NCBI GenBank assembly: GCA_039000515.1
Contig: JBCFYV010000024.1
Location: 17,270,041 to 17,334,040 of the forward strand
Direction: 5' to 3'
Source: Timema cristinae
Taxonomy: Eukaryota; Arthropoda; Insecta; Phasmatodea; Timematidae
Length of the DNA stretch: 64,000 nt
In this document: piece after piece, positions 58,930-64,000 of the stretch
Layout of the letters: every line of letters starts with the position of its first letter
Position numbering within the stretch: position 1 is the first letter of the stretch
Notes under the pieces: model-generated
Databases searched by the model: none
What the model was told of the DNA's origin: nothing
Seen by the model: the letters and a program-made list of their open reading frames with translations, nothing else
Position numbers and translations under genes: made by a program

Positions 58930-59275
58930 TTGACTTGTCACAGATTATAAATCTGTCCAAGCCCGGCGACATCTCGACAGTGATTGAGGAACAACAATCA
59001 TAATCGCAGGGAGGCGGTTCATCCCGAGTGGGGCGGGGCGCCATGTGGAGAGACGCGCCAATCAATACGAGTGGCGGGTGCCGAGGATCGATGCGAGGAT
59101 CCCGGGAGTGCGGTAGGTCGTGTCGGCCTCGCATCGTGCGTAACAGTGGGGAGAAGGGGAGATGAACACAGACACCGTCTGGCACAAACTGACCTACCCC
59201 AAGCACGGGCTGATAGGGATCACCATAACCACGTAACGCTTTTTATTACCTTTTTTTTACCCTCTCGGGCCCCTT
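58930..59275. promoter_or_regulatory. CpG-rich patch, candidate promoter or 5' exon
   Basis: Compared with its AT-rich surroundings this stretch is strikingly GC-rich and dense in CpG, especially 58960-59140. It contains a GC box (GGGCGGGGCG, 59031-59040) and a CCAAT box (59058-59062, plus strand). It lies about 7.6 kb upstream of the first traced coactivator exon, which needs an upstream exon. A minus ORF (to 58925) and a plus ORF overlap here, but neither resembles a known protein. Promoter of the coactivator gene is the simplest reading; an unrelated CpG-rich insertion is possible. Confidence 0.35.
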
Positions 59276-59366
59276 CTTGTGTTACATAACTTTTTCACAA
59301 CCATAGTGAATGCCATTATTACATAGGGAAGCTCTTGTGACACAAAGATGGACCCAGGTTTAATAC

Positions 59367-59672
59367 TAGTCAGTGTGCTCGGTTGTAGTGAACACTCGGC
59401 TACAACGAACCTAATTCATTGGTCCAAACCACATACATTTCAATGTGTTTAAAAAAAAAAAAGTTTATATTGAACCCGCAACTTCGGTTTTAGTGAACAG
59501 AAAAATTAAAACTTTCAGTAAGAAATGTCATTCTAACTTCATAATTCTTTAAAAACATAACTTTTTTGGTGTTTAAGCTTGAAGACTCAGATAAAAAAAC
59601 GTTTTAGTGAACTTCGGACATAGTTAACAAATGTCTGAGTCCGTAGAGGTTCATTATAATCAGAGTTGACTA
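59367..59672. mobile_element. Tigger/pogo-like MITE, diverged
   Basis: Termini TAGTCAGTGTGCTCGGTTGT and ATTATAATCAGAGTTGACTA are inverted with several mismatches. Interior repeats of TAGTGAAC and GAACC are typical of such elements. Confidence 0.5.
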
Positions 59673-60894
59673 CTTATAATGATTAAAGTATAAGTTGTGT
59701 GTTACGTAGCAGTGTGCTATACCCACCTTGCCCCATGTAACATCATGTAGACAAACCTTCACAACCACCAAGTGCTAACGAGAAGTGCAGAGTAGGAACA
59801 AAGGTTTTGTTTACTTTTTAAGAGAATATATTCAACAGACAATTTCCAGTTATATTTAATAATAAATGAATTTACCAAATAAGCTCCCGTATCACTGGGC
59901 ATGCGGACTAAATGTCAGGCTCATCAAGTCAGATTTTCCAGTGACGGGAATTCCCAGCAGAGTTTACAGAGTTGTTTTTAAAAATTAGACCGAAAGTGAA
60001 GAAGAGGCAGTTGATAAACAACCAAACAAATGACTCATTAGGAGAGCATCCAATAAAACCCGCACGCTGACATAGACGTCAGTTTCGTAATATCAGATTT
60101 ACCGGAGATTAGGGTCTGAATCCATGCACTCTATTTATACCTTATGAAAGATCAGAAGAAATATATCTACATGTTATGAATTCTAATTGAATTAATCTTA
60201 ATGTCGAAGAACGTTAAAAAGTTTGTCCCTATGCAGTTGTTCGTTGGACTGAACTTAAAACATTCTAGAGGTAACCGCAAAGAATTAACCCTTGGCTTTT
60301 TGTAGTAGCTTCGTATTATTTAAGAACGCTCTTGAAATTAAATGCCGACAAACTGATCGTTTAATTGTTATAACAATTTTTTGAACAGGTATTAGAAATT
60401 ATATATTTGTTTCCATTAAAAAAATAAAAAGAAGTTTAGTGATGATTTTAGGTCAAAAATATTCTTTAAACTTTAAGCTTACCAATCATTTCAAAGGTAT
60501 TATTATTTTATTTAACTTTTTTTTACTGCCGATAGATTAGTAATAAAATTAATTTTTTTGTCAAATTCGAAATTTATTTAAAAACATGTTAGCCGATATA
60601 GATTTACTTTGGGGTTAATTCCTTCACCTTTCTCCCCCACCCTCTCCTTCAATTAATAAATACTTTACTTTTTTTTCTTTATCGAGTGGATCTTAAGAAA
60701 ATTTATTTCTAGTAAGGTTAGAAATTCTAAATCCTATGGGCTAGTTAAGTGCCATCAAAATAGAGTTTTATATTGATATATCTCAAGTTGTGTGTGGTAA
60801 AAAAAAAAGCAACAAAAGGGGTGTTCACAAATATATTGTAAATATTGTAAAAAATAAAACAAAGTTAGCATTTCGATAAACAACTCTTCTCAGT

Positions 60895-61015
60895 TCCGAT
60901 GTATTTCTTGCTTGAGGGATCGGAACATGGAGGAAATAAATAACGAACCCAGGACTGTGTAGATCGCTCAAGTAATCTCTTGCCGAGACACACACCACCT
61001 GGGCTATCACATTTC
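60895..61015 (-). repeat. tRNA-like repeat relic
   Basis: Read on the minus strand, GGTGGTGTGTGTCTCGGCAA, then GAGCGATCTACACAGTCCTG GGTTCG, looks like a tRNA-derived head with a poor B box. Weak support; could be chance. Confidence 0.3.
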
Positions 61016-62044
61016 TAAACATTAACAAGGTCATTAAGATTCCTTAAAAAAAAGATTTAGTCGGGTAATCATTGAAGGAATTTTAGCCATCCCATGCATC
61101 AGACATTTTATGAAATAAGTTGTTGAAATCAGAATTTTACTACTGCTTTATTCATATCAAATTCTTTCATTTGAATGCATGCGTGATCATATTACAAAGA
61201 ACAACACATAATTCCACGCTGTTGGAATCAGGAGGAAGCTTGGGATAGTTTTCGATTGGTAAAATAAGGCTGAGTGAGGGCCGTGCATGTCTCGAAACAT
61301 TTCCCCGGATATCGGTGTCTAGAAGGCCCCTAGTTCAAATCCAAGTCGGATAAATGAGGTAGGGGCAATCAATATATTAGGATAAGAATCGAACATGAGG
61401 CCCTGAGAGAAATAGAGCCATGTCAAATGTGTGGAAAGTATAGTAATAATATGTTTAACAGGTCACACACACGATAAATTTGTTGTATTTATATTTAGCA
61501 CAAATATGTCTTGTTACCCAAAAGCCAAGAGAAATAATACAGTTAAATAATTATGAACAGCTACAAACGTTACCTAGGCTTTCATATATTCATACGCCAA
61601 ATCATGATTATATTCGTATATTTTTCTTTTAACAAATAGTATCAATGCCGATAAAACTAATACGCAAGATTTGTGAGAATAAATAATATACATTGTTGCA
61701 AAAATACTCAACCAAAGATCATTAAATATTATAAACTTTTACCAACAACACTGAGAAAGAGGAATATCTCTGTACACCAAAGATCATAGCAATTTCTAAT
61801 TTCAAAGTGCTCCATAAAAATATTTCAAATAAAAATATTTTATTTTGAATAGAACTACAATCATAAGTTATCTCGTGTATCTGAAATAGTTGCGGAGACA
61901 TGGTCAAAAGTGAAAATTTCGCTTCTTTAAAATAACCTTAAAGTCATTTTAATAGGAAAACAAAAATATCCATTTTGTTTGTAATGTTAAACAATGCCAA
62001 GATACAAAATAAAATTAAAATCTTTAGAGCAAATTCCAAGAAAA

Positions 62045-62300
62045 TTACTTTTATCTCTTTTTCCCCTTCAGCAAACTACCCTTAATTTTAGGATTAAATG
62101 TCTAATTTCAAAAACCCCTCGGGGGAATCTTATGAACACCATAGTTAGCAAGTTTTAGCCTGATCGATAACTTAATGGTTTCGGCTCTAGACTGAGAAAG
62201 ACAAAGACAGACGGAACCGCGGAAACAACTTTTTCGGTTTAAGGGGGTCATGGAACTTCAATAATTATCAACATCTCGGTTTAGATTCTGTTGACGACCA
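62045..62300 (+). repeat. Interspersed repeat D, copy 2
   Basis: TTTCCCCTTCAGCAAACTAC, then AAAGACAGACGGAACCGCGG, AACAACTTTTTCGGTTTAAG GGGGTCATGGAACTTC and TATCAACATCTCGG. Same order of phrases as the 9.8 kb copy, less decayed. Confidence 0.5.
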
Positions 62301-62636
62301 CAAGAGGGTTACGAGGAAGTAGAAAGTGCTTTATTTAGATTTGGTCATATTGAAGAATGATGTAATTTTGTTATTCTAAAATAGACTTTCTACGACGGTA
62401 CTACACTACATATGTGTGAATCTTGTTTAATAGTTTACGAATATTTAGGTTTATACAGCGACTAGATATAAAAAAACAAATAAATGATTGTCATAAACTA
62501 TGTATAAAGATAAGAAGTAGTGCCAAGTTTACGACTGATAGAGAAACTGGTTTGTCCACTTTACAGCAACAGAGTATCAGTTGTCTTTTGACAACAACAC
62601 TTGTGTTTAAAAGCCAACTCCACCACAATGCCACAC

Positions 62637-62889
62637 GGATAGTGGTAGCGAGACGCGGTGAAGTTTTTTCTTTAGCACCACGTCTTACTTACTATCCGTT
62701 TGGGTTGCACGCCTATTAATAATTACGCTAGTGGTTTTAGGAATTGGGGAGGTTATATTATTTAAAGAAGCGGAGTGGAAAACCATTTCTATTTAAACCA
62801 GCCTAGATTCGAACCACGATCCCCCCGTCATCGGCAGTCTAGTCTACTGTGAGAGTAGCACTTTAGACCGTGCGGCCACCGAAGCGGGT
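62637..62889 (-). mobile_element. SINE family B copy, with a small inverted tail piece
   Basis: From about 62672 the reverse complement of family B is readable: TTTAGCACCACGTCTTACTT, then GTTTGGGTTGCACGCC, the block GGAAAACCATT, and a head with GATTCGAACCACGAT (B-box complement) and GTGCGGCCACCGAAGCGG. At 62637-62659 a short piece GTAGCGAGACGCGGTG is the same tail in plus orientation. Confidence 0.78.
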
Positions 62890-63926
62890 CGCGATTGATC
62901 TCCCAGAATTGTCAGAGTTTGACCCGTGTGCAAGAATGAGACTGAGTGAATCAGAAGGTGGAATGGAGTAGATAGAAGCTGGGCGATTTGCCGCAAAGTA
63001 GAGAGCAAATCAATTATCTTCAATTCGACTCTCCCCTTTGTTTCACTCAGACCCATTTTTGCATACCAAGCTTTATATACCATACCACTGTTTTCTTGAA
63101 GCATAGCTGGACATTTCCTTCCATCGTTTCTTGGAAAAATCGTCGATTTCAAATCATGCTACAATCGACATAATTATTGCAACCTGATTTTATATCTGGC
63201 CCGCAAAAGATTTATCAAACAAACAATTATATTAATAGAAACATTTTTGCTCAATATTTTTTAAATACCAGCCCACCAATTTTAAACCCAATGGCCCGCA
63301 AAATCAAAGAGATTTCTCAGACATCAAGTTCGCAATAAACTCAATTATACGTGACGAGGAGGCCTAGGTGTCGAATCTCTGCTGAGTACCTATGTGTCAA
63401 TATTAGGATGTTTCCTCCAGTTGCAGGTGCGCGAGAGACTTGGCAACAGTAGGAAGTGAAACTGAACCAGCGCTCAAGTGGCTTGGTTTGGATAGCGGCC
63501 AACTGGAACCAACCGACCGACCGGCTATAAACGTCATCTAATAGTCGCACGTAGAGCGCTAGCTTCCAACTCTAAGAACCTATATCAACTTCTAAGTGTC
63601 AACATTCAAAAACAACACGTGCCTTCAAATTTCCACAAACCCACATTAAGTCCTGATAGTGTGCATTTTGAAAATAGTCAAATCTTCATAGGAAGGGTCT
63701 TTAATAAAATATTAACATATGTTTTTGGCGGCCAACAGTGATAGATTTACTTATTTTTAGGGTAATTTTATATGTAGTGATAAATGTAATAGTTGATCAA
63801 ATGGCTTGACCCTTGAATTCGTGAAAATAGATTCAGTAAGCCTAGCTTTCCTGAATGGGAAAATTGAAATTTTCTTTAAGCATGTATCACCGCAAAAAAA
63901 GAACACCCCTCCCCCTTCCCTAATTA

Positions 63927-63970
63927 CTTTAACACCGCGTCTTACTACCCGTTCGGGTTATACGCTTATT
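63927..63970 (-). mobile_element. SINE tail fragment
   Basis: TTTAACACCGCGTCTTACTA CCCGTTCGGGTTATACGC is the shared SINE tail in reverse. It stops about 30 bases before the window edge. Confidence 0.75.
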
Positions 63971-64000
63971 TTATCTTGAGCAACCATTTAATCGAAATGG

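Larger units (their letters stand above)
59276..64000. other. Right-hand flank
   Basis: AT-rich with a pogo-like MITE, repeat D copy 2, a family B SINE and a SINE tail. A less AT-rich stretch at 63350-63560 has only an unsupported 69-residue minus frame. Confidence 0.6.

Noticed and set aside
58984..59289. 101-residue plus-strand frame and the overlapping 93-residue minus frame in the CpG-rich patch
   Set aside because: High GC content lengthens chance frames; neither has a recognisable domain, and a noncoding first exon or promoter is more likely.
1..64000. CRISPR array, prokaryotic operons, rRNA genes
   Set aside because: Spliceosomal introns, SINEs and a bHLH-PAS gene show an animal nuclear genome; no regularly spaced short repeats with unique spacers were seen.

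Overview
The window is AT-rich metazoan DNA holding most of one large, intron-rich gene on the minus strand. The gene encodes a p160/SRC-type nuclear-receptor coactivator (NCOA family; called taiman in insects). I traced 19 exons from about 51.35 kb down to about 3.2 kb. All but one of the exon-exon joins keep the reading phase. In order, the protein has a bHLH (47.7-47.9 kb), PAS-A (45.2-47.2 kb), a linker (44.2 kb), PAS-B (39.3-40.9 kb), and a Ser/Pro-rich region with LXXLL nuclear-receptor boxes (25.3-29.3 kb). A Gln-rich region with an AD1-like helix (17.7-24.6 kb) and a Gln/Pro/His-rich C-terminal part (3.2-16.6 kb) follow. The modelled product is about 1400 residues, the usual p160 size. 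The wording of the bHLH, PAS and AD1 segments looks more like arthropod taiman than vertebrate NCOA1-3, and the repeats look arthropod-like, so I infer an arthropod, probably an insect. That assignment is from recall, not from a search.

The protein is expected to work in the nucleus. Family knowledge says bHLH-PAS mediates dimerisation, LXXLL motifs dock on ligand-bound nuclear receptors (EcR/USP in insects), and AD1 recruits CBP/p300. The gene is probably incomplete at both ends. The 51.3 kb exon opens at a splice acceptor, and the last exon seen ends at a strong donor at 3213. A CpG-rich patch near 59.0 kb is a candidate promoter or 5' exon.

Everything else is introns and flank full of transposon debris. 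There are two tRNA-derived SINE families that share a 3' tail, a LINE reverse-transcriptase relic (12.7-13.6 kb), and two pogo/Tigger-like transposase relics (21.8-22.3 and 26.6-27.3 kb). There is also an internally deleted Copia-type LTR element (41.1-42.8 kb), many foldback or MITE-like inverted repeats, a 78-79 bp tandem repeat (22.6 kb), and simple-sequence tracts. I see no second intact gene, no functional tRNA or rRNA, and no CRISPR array.

The most notable points are a one-base frame break inside the large receptor-box exon (28.9-29.06 kb), two competing acceptors on the last exon, recurrent head-to-head foldback elements (one with a 15 bp target duplication), and SINE families with a common tail but different heads.
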